From assembly GCF_946222835.1 (NCBI RefSeq), contig NZ_CAMIHD010000046.1, forward strand, positions 1 to 5,747: a DNA stretch of 5,747 bases, written 5' to 3'. The DNA comes from an uncultured Corynebacterium sp. GTDB lineage: Bacteria > Actinomycetota > Actinomycetes > Mycobacteriales > Mycobacteriaceae. Below, piece by piece: positions 1 to 5,585 of the stretch. Both the position numbers and the translations under genes were made by a program. Each line of letters begins with the position of its first letter. The stretch's first letter is position 1. Under the pieces are notes generated by a model. That model made no database searches. It had not been told where the DNA came from and worked only from the letters and a program-made list of their open reading frames with translations.

Positions 1-154
1 GGTCTAGGCCTGCCTGGTAGGCCAGTGCTTCGCGCATCTCGTCGGCAGCATTAGCCAGCCGCTTAGTTTGGGACACTGCCCCTAGTTCGGCGCATTCGAG
101 TACCCATACTCCGCTGGTTCCGCGTTCTGCGGTTACTGTGTATGTCGTGGTCAT
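1..154 (-). CDS. hicB: HicB-family antitoxin, 3' end beyond window (partial)
   Basis: Partial gene read leftwards off the window edge; 51 codons are visible, beginning MTTTYTVTAERGTSGVWVLE. HicB antitoxins bind and block the HicA mRNA interferase, usually through an N-terminal RNase-H-like domain, and use a C-terminal DNA-binding domain to repress their own operon. Seen directly: a beta-rich start (TYTVTAE, GVWVLEC) followed by an amphipathic helix (ANAADEMREALAYQAGLD), the usual HicB N-terminal layout. The ATG overlaps the stop of the upstream hicA by one base (TAATG), which indicates translational coupling and equal expression. The C-terminal DNA-binding part lies outside the window, so its fold type (HTH or ribbon-helix-helix) cannot be told. 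The HicB call leans strongly on the adjacent HicA-like gene. Confidence 0.8.
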   Translation of the reverse strand, partial: MTTTYTVTAERGTSGVWVLECAELGAVSQTKRLANAADEMREALAYQAGLD

Positions 155-363
155 TACCTCCACCAGCCTTTCCCTAATTCTTGGGCGTATTGGTCGAAAA
201 ACTTCTTGACTGTCACATCGTCAATCTCACGGTGCCTACCTAAGGTTCGGGTTGTGCTGCCTACCCGATAAGCGTCATGGCGCGATAGGGCGATTTCCTC
301 AAATTCAAGACCGCGCCGCTTGGCTTCCGCTTTCAATTTCTTGATGACGGCGTTTCGCTTCAT
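154..363 (-). CDS. hicA: HicA-family mRNA interferase toxin
   Basis: A 69-residue basic protein matching the HicA toxin family (usually about 60-80 residues, double-stranded-RNA-binding-like fold, ribosome-independent mRNA cleavage). Seen: an N-terminal helix rich in Lys/Arg (MKRNAVIKKLKAEAKRRG), then a segment with His29 (SRHDAYRVG) in the place of the catalytic His of the family, then TLGRHREIDDVTVKKFFDQ, corresponding to the typical 'PRHKEI..GTLKSILKQ' block, and a C-terminal GKGWWR that I associate with actinobacterial members. It is the first gene of a two-gene operon, overlapping hicB by one base. The ATG at 363 is chosen because a -10 element lies 6 nt upstream and no Shine-Dalgarno sequence is visible, so the message is probably leaderless. 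Nothing is missing; the toxin appears intact. Activity is inferred from the family, not shown. Confidence 0.86.
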   Translation of the reverse strand: MKRNAVIKKLKAEAKRRGLEFEEIALSRHDAYRVGSTTRTLGRHREIDDVTVKKFFDQYAQELGKGWWR

Positions 364-367
364 AACG

Positions 368-390
368 TTAGTCTACCGACGGGAGACTAA
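368..390. promoter_or_regulatory. Inverted repeat over hicAB -10, probable HicAB operator
   Basis: A perfect 7-bp inverted repeat, TTAGTCT (368-374) and AGACTAA (384-390), separated by 9 bp. One arm contains most of the -10 hexamer, so a bound protein would block RNA polymerase. HicB or the HicAB complex commonly represses its own promoter through such repeats; binding here is inferred. Confidence 0.6.
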
Positions 391-399
391 ACAAGTCAA
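370..399 (-). promoter_or_regulatory. hicAB promoter, leaderless
   Basis: On the minus strand TTGACT (399-394) and TAGACT (375-370) are separated by 18 bp. The -10 hexamer ends 7 nt before the A of the hicA ATG (363), so transcription should begin at or next to the start codon. The -35 matches consensus in 5 of 6 positions, the best promoter match in the window. Confidence 0.72.
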
Positions 400-411
400 C
401 CATGTGTTGAC
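395..411. promoter_or_regulatory. Second inverted repeat over hicAB -35
   Basis: GTCAAC (395-400) and GTTGAC (406-411) form a perfect 6-bp inverted repeat with a 5-bp spacer. The left arm overlaps the minus-strand -35 (TTGACT). The right arm overlaps a plus-strand TTGACG (407-412), itself repeated as TTGACGG at 407-413 and 419-425. It could be a second operator or back-to-back -35 elements; no convincing plus-strand -10 at normal spacing is visible (best is TATGGT at 428-433, 15 bp away). Confidence 0.4.
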
Positions 412-458
412 GGCTTTCTTGACGGGTTATGGTCTATGCTCCCGCCTCGCTGCGCTCG

Positions 459-488
459 TTGGGCTGCCGCCCAAATCAATAGATTTGG
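459..488. repeat. Two overlapping, mutually exclusive hairpins
   Basis: TTGGGC (459-464) pairs perfectly with GCCCAA (469-474) around a 4-nt loop. CCAAATC (471-477) pairs perfectly with GATTTGG (482-488) around another 4-nt loop. The arms share bases 471-474, so only one hairpin can form at a time. It lies in the noncoding spacer between the divergent hicA and exonuclease genes. No U-tract follows either stem on the plus strand, so it is not a standard terminator. Function unknown. Confidence 0.5.
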
Positions 489-647
489 TTGCCCCGAAAC
501 ACCCCACACCAACCGGCACACACGCATTCTCACTGCCCCACGGGGAAAGAAAAAGCAATCAAAAATAAACCTCTCCCCAATTTCGACGACCTGACACATC
601 CGCCCACTGTCCTCTACGTCCACCGAGGGCGTGTCCGGGATACTCCG

Positions 648-653
648 TAGTGT
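648..653 (+). promoter_or_regulatory. Possible -10 element of exonuclease gene
   Basis: TAGTGT ends 7 nt before ATG 661, so the transcript may start at or near the start codon. An alternative is GATACT at 639-644, giving a short leader. No -35 match is visible for either, so this call rests on the geometry shared with the other genes. Confidence 0.3.
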
Positions 654-660
654 GGTGGGC

Positions 661-1350
661 ATGAACTTTTTCAACCGGCTCCGCGAGACTCTCACCCACC
701 TAGACAACGCTCTAGACAACGCTGCCCACCCGCAGGCGGGCAGGCCAGTCTTTGCCATCATTGACACAGAGACCACGGGGTTTAACAAGCGCTACGACCG
801 CATCATTGAACTCGCCGCCGCCCGCTTTGATGAATCCTTCCGGCTTGTCGACCAATGGCACACGCTGATTAATCCTGACGGCAAGCAGATTAAAAACTCC
901 CACATCCACGGCATCACCAATGCTGATGTTGTCCACGCGCCCACCTTCCCGGAGGTCTACACTGAGTTCGCTGCACGGGTAGATGGGATGGTGCTTATGG
1001 CACACAACGCCCCATTTGATTCCAAGATGATTCTTGCTGAAGCCGAGCGCATCATCCCAGACGGGGAGGACGTGTATTTCCCGTTCGTAGATACCATCGC
1101 CTTGGCTAAGCAGATGGTGTCCCTGCGCTCCTACAAACTCGCCACCCTGCTTGACCATGTTGGGCTGCATAACCCGCAGTCCCACGCGGCTATCGCCGAC
1201 GCGACCGCCACCGGACAGATGCTAAACAAACTGTTCGGGCGCGAAGCGACCAAGATTGCACGCCAAATCATCGACCAGACCGAGCCGTTTAACGCCAGCC
1301 ACACCACCGGCTGGGGACTACCTTGCAAGCCCACCGTCACACGCCGCTAA
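661..1350 (+). CDS. DEDDh 3'-5' exonuclease (DnaQ/Pol III epsilon-like)
   Basis: A 229-residue exonuclease of the DnaQ fold that removes nucleotides from 3' ends using two metal ions. All catalytic residues are present: ExoI IIDTETTG (Asp35, Glu37), the HGIT block at 83-86, ExoII AHNAPFD (Asp120), and ExoIII HAAIAD (His175, Asp180), which marks the DEDDh subclass. The domain spans about residues 30-190, followed by a short tail ending KPTVTRR. There is no BRCT or GIY-YIG extension, so this is a stand-alone or accessory enzyme and not necessarily the replicative proofreader. Start choice: ATG 661 has TAGTGT 7 nt upstream, fitting the leaderless pattern of the window; an in-frame GTG at 631 (239 residues) has GAGGG only one base away, too close to serve as a ribosome site. 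Residues 14-21 (LDNALDNA) come from a 12-bp tandem duplication. The gene converges on the R-M gene with 32 bp between stops. Its biological partner is unknown. Confidence 0.88.
   Translation: MNFFNRLRETLTHLDNALDNAAHPQAGRPVFAIIDTETTGFNKRYDRIIELAAARFDESFRLVDQWHTLINPDGKQIKNSHIHGITNADVVHAPTFPEVYTEFAARVDGMVLMAHNAPFDSKMILAEAERIIPDGEDVYFPFVDTIALAKQMVSLRSYKLATLLDHVGLHNPQSHAAIADATATGQMLNKLFGREATKIARQIIDQTEPFNASHTTGWGLPCKPTVTRR
700..723 (+). repeat. 12-bp perfect tandem duplication inside exonuclease gene
   Basis: CTAGACAACGCT occurs twice with no gap (700-711 and 712-723). It is in frame and encodes LDNA-LDNA just before the exonuclease domain, so it lengthens the N-terminal helix by one helical turn without touching the active site. 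Confidence 0.9.
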
Positions 1351-1382
1351 CGCACACGAGTAAATGTCTAATAGCCAGAATT

Positions 1383-4300
1383 TTAAAATAGCTCGCCTGA
1401 AAAGTGCGGTTTCCGATCTTTATTTTCTGTTGGCCACTGCACACCAAGAGAAGCTAACTCGTCTTTAGTGAGTTGTTCGCTAGCAATGATGTGCTCCAGG
1501 AGTTCCTTCTGTTCAGCTTCGAGCTGAACGAGATGAGTCAAAGTGACAAGTAGTTCATGAAACTGCCTCGACCATTGCGTCGGCCAGCTAGTGGTAATGA
1601 TGTCATCGAGTGGTGAGGACTTTCTGCCTTTAGGTTTTTTACGGCGATAACCTACCCAGGATTTGATTGTGGAGTTTCCACCCACTGTGTAGTTCCACAC
1701 GGCTGGTGACACATTCGACCAGCTGCCCTTGCCTAGATAAATAGTTTGGGTTGTCTCGTCGTAGGTAACATCGTCCGGCATTCCAACACCAACGGCAGTG
1801 TCATAGGTTGGCAGCGGCAGCGTGCTTTCAACATCAAACAGACTCTTTGCGTTATTCGGTGCGTGCCCACGGTCGCCAAAAGTATGTAGCCAGATAATGA
1901 ACTGACCAATTTCTACAGCCTTATCCCACAGCTCTCCATCTGCGGTAAGTGGCATACGATTACCGCTGTAGTACAGCTCTTCATCAAATGCTTCTACATA
2001 TCCAGGGTGGGCGGAAATACCTGCAATATAAGCAGTTAGTTCTTGTACCGTAATTTCTCTACCGAAGCGCTCCGATAGTGCTGCTAATAGCCCAGGTGCA
2101 GTATTTGGTTCACCGTCAGGGTGGAGCATCGGTAACACTCGCCCGCTGTTACTTCCTTTAAAACTATTTTTATCTAGAATCAAGCTAGAAAACATGAGTC
2201 CAGGACCTGTTTTAGGATGGCGCGAGTGAAATTCATTTAAGAATATTTGCTCTGGTGAACGTGCTACCCAGAGATCAGGTCGTGCCCTGTCTATGAAGCG
2301 ACTATCGGCAATGATGTACTGGCGGTCGAATGACCTATATCCGACTTCAACAATTGCTGGCCTGCTTGGCCAGGAAACATCGACAATAGGTATTTGAGTA
2401 TCTTGTTCGGTGTCAGCCCCTAGTAGGGGAGCTTTTTTAACTCCGATATTTATTGAGCTAGTTTCTTTGAATAGTTCTCGTTTTCTGTCTAACTTTTCTT
2501 CTTGGATTAGTTCGTCCCAGCGCTGTTCTAAGATGTCGCGGTCAGGTGCATACACCCATGCTCTGCTTGGGTCTATACCCGGTGCAGCCCAGGGATAGAT
2601 ATCGTTGAGTGCAGGATACTGGCCCCAGTTCTCGCTAGCGCTGGGAATAAACCCATCTCCCCAATTACTTCCTGTGTCTTGGAATGTATCGCTATCAAGG
2701 TCAAGATTGCTTAATGCAGCGAATTTTTCTTCACGAGTTCCGTGCAGGTCGATGTATTTAATCTCTGCCGGATCCGTATCGTCGTTTTCCTTGTTGCGGA
2801 TAAAAAGGCTGATGCCTACAGGTGTCTCGATGTTAAATACGGCGTTTTTTGCAGGGGGCTGCATCCCCTCTGGGGTGAGATTAATAATCCAACCGCGTGA
2901 GGTATTACGGCGTATCCACTCGCGCATACCCTTAAACCCAGGACCGTTCAGATAACCAATAGGGGTAATAAAGCAGACAACACCATCTGTGGAATGGGGA
3001 ATACTTTCAAAGACTTTCCACATTGCCCAACGCCAAAAATAGACATACAGGTTTTTCAGCACATACTCGTATCTGCCATTGCCTTCTTTGCGGAAATCAT
3101 CAAGCGGGGTGTGGTTACTATTGGCGCTACCTTTTTCGACCCAGCCGCCCAAGCCCTCGGACTTGTCTTTGTAGGGTGGGTTTCCGATACAGACTTGTAT
3201 CGGAGTTTCTAGTTTGACGCGGTTCGCGCGCTGGCGTTGCTGTGCAATAAGTTGCAGCGTATAGCTTAATTCTCGGTTCGTTACCGACTGTGGATCTTCG
3301 AGAGTATCGGCGACGTAAAGGTGCATTCCATCTTCGGGAAGCTGGCCACCGAATTCTTGGATAGCTTGGCTCAGGCGTAGCTCGGCAACCGAAAATGGCC
3401 CTGATTGCAGTTCGATTCCGTATAAGCGCTTTGCCACGGAAGTTACTGCATCAGCAACAGCGCCAGGGCCGTACTTTTCCGCTTGGGCTGCAACATGCTG
3501 AACAATACTCAAACCGTAGGTGCCAGTACCCATTGCGGGGTCGATGACAGCAACCGAGTCTGCGGATAACCCCTCGGGGATGGATAGATACTTTTGTAAG
3601 GCTTGGTCGGTAAGCCGGGTCATTGCGGCAACGACTTCAGTGGGTGTGTAGTACGAGCCAGACTTCTTGCGCAGGGCTGGGTCGTAGGTAGTGAGGAAGT
3701 GCTCGTAAAGATGCAGATAGACATCTTGATTACCGCCAGAAATGGCTCGCCAGTCGGTCGCCGAGAGTGTACGGATAATAGTCTCTAGGACTAATCCAAC
3801 TGTTGAGCCTTTAATATGCTCGGTGAGCAAGTCCAAGGAACGCCCCAGCAGGCTGTGTTTCGATTGCAGTCCTTCGGCAATATCTCGCAGCTGGATATTG
3901 TTAAAGTCCATTCCGTCAGATAGGGCAATAACTAGGGCAAAGACCACTGTTTGCGCGAACCCATCTGCAAATTCTTCATCGGTGGCGTTCGGATACAAAC
4001 TGGCACGCCAGTCGCGTTTCAGGCCGATAAATGGATAGTAGTTTTCTTCTCGTCCGGTAGCTTTTGCATTGCGCCGGTTGGCTTGAAGTGATTCCAGGAC
4101 TTCTTCACGCAACAACGCTGCAAGTGGTGCAATGGTATCGACGAGGCGAGTAACTGTTGTAATCGGTGTGGGAGTCCAGGACAAAAAGCTCGATAATACG
4201 GTGTCTAGCTCTGGTGGCGCGGCGATAGCGCCTTTGAATTTGGTCAACGATGACACCGGTAAGTGCGCTATGGCCACGAGTTCGCCATAGCGCCACAGTC

Positions 4301-4658
4301 GCCATTCCAGACCATTGGTGTGAAGCAGGTTAGGCAGTTTACTCAGGCGTTTCCACTGCTTACCGTTGTGTGTGGTCTTGCCGTATGTGTCTGGGTCTAG
4401 GGAAGTCCCGGGCTTTTTTAATTCGACGTGGCCAGACATTAACCCATCGATCCGTACGCCAAAGTCTGGGCGGACGTTGCCGGAGTCCTCCCGGACTTCG
4501 GCATGTAGGACTACTTTCCTGCTAAGAATCTTTTCGCCGTACTCGCGCAGTAAATTGTCTACTGGGGTGGCTAGTGCAGCTTCGGGTTCTCCAGGCCCAT
4601 TGAGACTGTCTTTAGCCGCCGCCCCGAATTGCGCTACGAGAGTATCGAAAACGTCCAT
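1383..4658 (-). CDS. Single-chain restriction-modification enzyme: PD-ExK nuclease, N6-adenine methyltransferase, ISP-like recognition domain
   Basis: A 1091-residue fused endonuclease/methyltransferase. Domains in order: an N-terminal nuclease with RPDFGV (Asp65) and VELKKPG (Glu79-x-Lys81), the PD-(D/E)xK pattern used to cut DNA; a helical linker (about 165-330) including YEHFLTTYDP; a gamma-class N6-adenine methyltransferase with GSYYTP (334-339, motif X), DPAMGTGTYG (373-382, SAM-binding motif I), GIELQ (about 414) and NPPY (493-496, motif IV); and a C-terminal region with WPSRPAIVEVGYRSFDRQYI near 763-782, resembling the specificity domain of type ISP enzymes such as LlaGI/LlaBIII. Those enzymes are about 1500-1600 residues and carry a RecA-type translocase; no Walker motifs are seen here, so the architecture is closer to type IIG/IIL. 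It should methylate and cleave on its own, with no separate S or R gene present. ATG 4658 is preferred to an in-frame TTG at 4679 because TATAGT lies 6 nt upstream. The recognition region is visibly AT-rich. Confidence 0.88.
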   Translation of the reverse strand: MDVFDTLVAQFGAAAKDSLNGPGEPEAALATPVDNLLREYGEKILSRKVVLHAEVREDSGNVRPDFGVRIDGLMSGHVELKKPGTSLDPDTYGKTTHNGKQWKRLSKLPNLLHTNGLEWRLWRYGELVAIAHLPVSSLTKFKGAIAAPPELDTVLSSFLSWTPTPITTVTRLVDTIAPLAALLREEVLESLQANRRNAKATGREENYYPFIGLKRDWRASLYPNATDEEFADGFAQTVVFALVIALSDGMDFNNIQLRDIAEGLQSKHSLLGRSLDLLTEHIKGSTVGLVLETIIRTLSATDWRAISGGNQDVYLHLYEHFLTTYDPALRKKSGSYYTPTEVVAAMTRLTDQALQKYLSIPEGLSADSVAVIDPAMGTGTYGLSIVQHVAAQAEKYGPGAVADAVTSVAKRLYGIELQSGPFSVAELRLSQAIQEFGGQLPEDGMHLYVADTLEDPQSVTNRELSYTLQLIAQQRQRANRVKLETPIQVCIGNPPYKDKSEGLGGWVEKGSANSNHTPLDDFRKEGNGRYEYVLKNLYVYFWRWAMWKVFESIPHSTDGVVCFITPIGYLNGPGFKGMREWIRRNTSRGWIINLTPEGMQPPAKNAVFNIETPVGISLFIRNKENDDTDPAEIKYIDLHGTREEKFAALSNLDLDSDTFQDTGSNWGDGFIPSASENWGQYPALNDIYPWAAPGIDPSRAWVYAPDRDILEQRWDELIQEEKLDRKRELFKETSSINIGVKKAPLLGADTEQDTQIPIVDVSWPSRPAIVEVGYRSFDRQYIIADSRFIDRARPDLWVARSPEQIFLNEFHSRHPKTGPGLMFSSLILDKNSFKGSNSGRVLPMLHPDGEPNTAPGLLAALSERFGREITVQELTAYIAGISAHPGYVEAFDEELYYSGNRMPLTADGELWDKAVEIGQFIIWLHTFGDRGHAPNNAKSLFDVESTLPLPTYDTAVGVGMPDDVTYDETTQTIYLGKGSWSNVSPAVWNYTVGGNSTIKSWVGYRRKKPKGRKSSPLDDIITTSWPTQWSRQFHELLVTLTHLVQLEAEQKELLEHIIASEQLTKDELASLGVQWPTENKDRKPHFSGELF

Positions 4659-4664
4659 ATCGTG

Positions 4665-4670
4665 ACTATA
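4665..4670 (-). promoter_or_regulatory. -10 element of the R-M gene, leaderless
   Basis: TATAGT on the minus strand, 5 of 6 to consensus, ends 7 nt before the A of ATG 4658. The -35 region is weak (TTACTA or CTTACT at 16-17 bp spacing). It coincides with an imperfect palindrome, minus-strand GCCTTACTAGGC (4684-4695; arms GCCT and AGGC), which might be an operator. The hexamer lies downstream of the TTG at 4679, so a transcript from this promoter cannot include that upstream start. Confidence 0.6.
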
Positions 4671-4745
4671 CAGCGACAAGCGAGCCTAGTAAGGCACCCC
4701 AATCCGGCCAAAGGCTAGTTTTAACAACCTTCAAAGCTGCCTGAG

Positions 4746-5366
4746 TCAACGCGAGAGGTACTTATACAGTGTGGTGCGTCCAATGCCGAGACGGCGGGCA
4801 ACCTCTGCTTTCGGAATACCAGCGCTCACCCACTCGCGCGCCTGCATTACTTGTTCCTCGTTGAGGACTTTCGCACGCCCCTTATAAACACCGCGCGCCT
4901 TGGCTTTCGCGATACCTTCGGCTTGACGCTCACGAATAATCGAACGCTCGAACTCCGCCACCGACCCGAGTAGGCCAAGCATGAGCTTGGCCACCGGACT
5001 GGAATCTAAAGAATAGGTCTGCCCCTCTTTGAGGAACTTGACGGATACTCCGCGTTCGGTGAGATCATCGACTAGGCGGTGGAGGTCGATAAGGGAACGG
5101 GCAAGCCTGTCCATGCTCACCACAATGAGTTGATCGCCGGCGCGCACATAATTCAGCGCCCCATCTAAGCCGGGGCGCTGGGTGGACGAACCACTCACCG
5201 TGTCAGTGAAGACGCGGAAGACTTTTTCCTTCTTCAACGCCGCCAACTGTCGGTCAAGATTCTGATCTTTGGAACTAACACGCGCGTAACCAATTTTTTG
5301 ACCCACAATCACCTCCGGCTGTTCCGTAATCTCTAGAGGTAGTGACGGTTCTGTTTCATTACTCAT
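4746..5366 (-). CDS. Serine recombinase, resolvase/invertase family
   Basis: A 206-residue small serine recombinase, which makes double-strand breaks at a short recombination site through a 5'-phosphoserine link and rejoins them after subunit rotation. Seen: YARVSSKDQNLDRQ with catalytic Ser31 and Arg29; FTDTVSGSSTQRPGLD (53-68); SMDRLARS with Arg87 and Arg90; the long E helix (about 124-157) containing AEFERSIIRERQAEGI; and a C-terminal helix-turn-helix (about 182-203, IPKAEVARRLGIGRTTLYKYL). The catalytic set appears complete. Compared with gamma-delta resolvase (183 residues) it has about 22 extra N-terminal residues, acidic and proline-containing (MSNETEPSLPLEITEQPE). ATG 5366 fits a -10 hexamer 6 nt upstream. 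It precedes the R-M gene in the same direction by 87 bp, but that gene has its own promoter. Likely roles are multimer resolution, inversion or transposon cointegrate resolution; no transposase is in the window. Confidence 0.92.
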   Translation of the reverse strand: MSNETEPSLPLEITEQPEVIVGQKIGYARVSSKDQNLDRQLAALKKEKVFRVFTDTVSGSSTQRPGLDGALNYVRAGDQLIVVSMDRLARSLIDLHRLVDDLTERGVSVKFLKEGQTYSLDSSPVAKLMLGLLGSVAEFERSIIRERQAEGIAKAKARGVYKGRAKVLNEEQVMQAREWVSAGIPKAEVARRLGIGRTTLYKYLSR

Positions 5367-5372
5367 AAACCC

Positions 5373-5378
5373 ACCCTA
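5373..5378 (-). promoter_or_regulatory. -10 element of recombinase gene, leaderless
   Basis: TAGGGT on the minus strand followed by GGGTTT and then ATG 5366, again exactly 6 nt between hexamer and start. No clear -35 is found at 16-18 bp. The hexamer lies inside CTAGGGT (5379-5373), a copy of the half-site of the palindrome at 5427-5440, which suggests self-repression. Confidence 0.5.
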
Positions 5379-5419
5379 GCGAACAGCGAGTTAAACACGA
5401 TGGATGTAATTCCCAAACT

Positions 5420-5447
5420 GTCCTTTTAGGGTATACCCTAGAAAGCT
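5420..5447. promoter_or_regulatory. 28-bp dyad, candidate recombinase site or operator
   Basis: A perfect 14-bp palindrome, TAGGGTATACCCTA (5427-5440), sits in a longer imperfect dyad whose 14-base arms (5420-5433 and 5434-5447) agree at 10 of 14 positions. The centre is an AT dinucleotide inside TATA. Small serine resolvases bind roughly 28-bp dyads and exchange strands at a central two-base overlap, often next to their own gene. The half-site CTAGGGT recurs at the recombinase -10. Assignment as a recombination site is inferred. Confidence 0.45.
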
Positions 5448-5520
5448 CCTTACTGGGAGAACTTTGTTGGAAGCAGTTGCGGTCTGGCCCACACCGTAAG
5501 TAAGTAACGCTTGGACTCTT

Positions 5521-5573
5521 AGGGAAAGCCACCCAGCGCGTGCCCCTATCATGCACGCGCTGGGTGGCTCCCT
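5521..5573. terminator. Strong hairpin with 16-bp perfect stem
   Basis: Arms 5528-5543 and 5553-5568 pair perfectly over 16 bp (GCCACCCAGCGCGTGC and its complement) around a 9-nt loop. The stem extends by AGGGA/TCCCT (5521-5525 and 5569-5573) with a 2-nt bulge. Only a short T run follows on the plus strand (CCCTTTAT) and only TTTCCCT on the minus strand, so it could be a bidirectional terminator or a structure used in replication, transfer or recombination. Confidence 0.6.
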
Positions 5574-5585
5574 TTATGCCAGCGG

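Larger units (their letters stand above)
412..660. other. Divergent intergenic spacer, no gene found
   Basis: Roughly 250 bp between the hicAB control region and the exonuclease. Open frames through it have low-complexity, unfamiliar translations. It contains the alternative hairpins, an A-rich patch at about 547-569 and the proximal exonuclease promoter region. No coding sequence or structural RNA could be supported. Confidence 0.55.

Noticed and set aside
445..458. CCTCGCTGCGCTCG, reminiscent of a segment next to ColE1-type plasmid origins
   Set aside because: Short near-palindromic GC motifs like this are common in GC-rich DNA, and no primer RNA or further origin sequence is present.
320..568. 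Plus-strand open frame of 82 codons
   Set aside because: It overlaps hicA and its promoter and has no recognisable features or start signal.
396..788. Minus-strand open frame of 130 codons over the spacer and exonuclease start
   Set aside because: It covers the alternative hairpins and the exonuclease start and ExoI motif, ends inside the hicAB operator, and its translation resembles no protein family.
712..1185. Minus-strand open frame of 157 codons
   Set aside because: It is antisense to the exonuclease, whose catalytic motifs establish the real strand and frame.
1351..1389. Possible bidirectional terminator between the converging genes
   Set aside because: Only the AT-rich palindrome ATTTTAAAAT (1380-1389) is present, with no GC-rich stem; it overlaps the R-M stop codon.
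2410..4665. Several short plus-strand open frames
   Set aside because: All lie antisense to the R-M gene; its continuous domain set accounts for this stretch.
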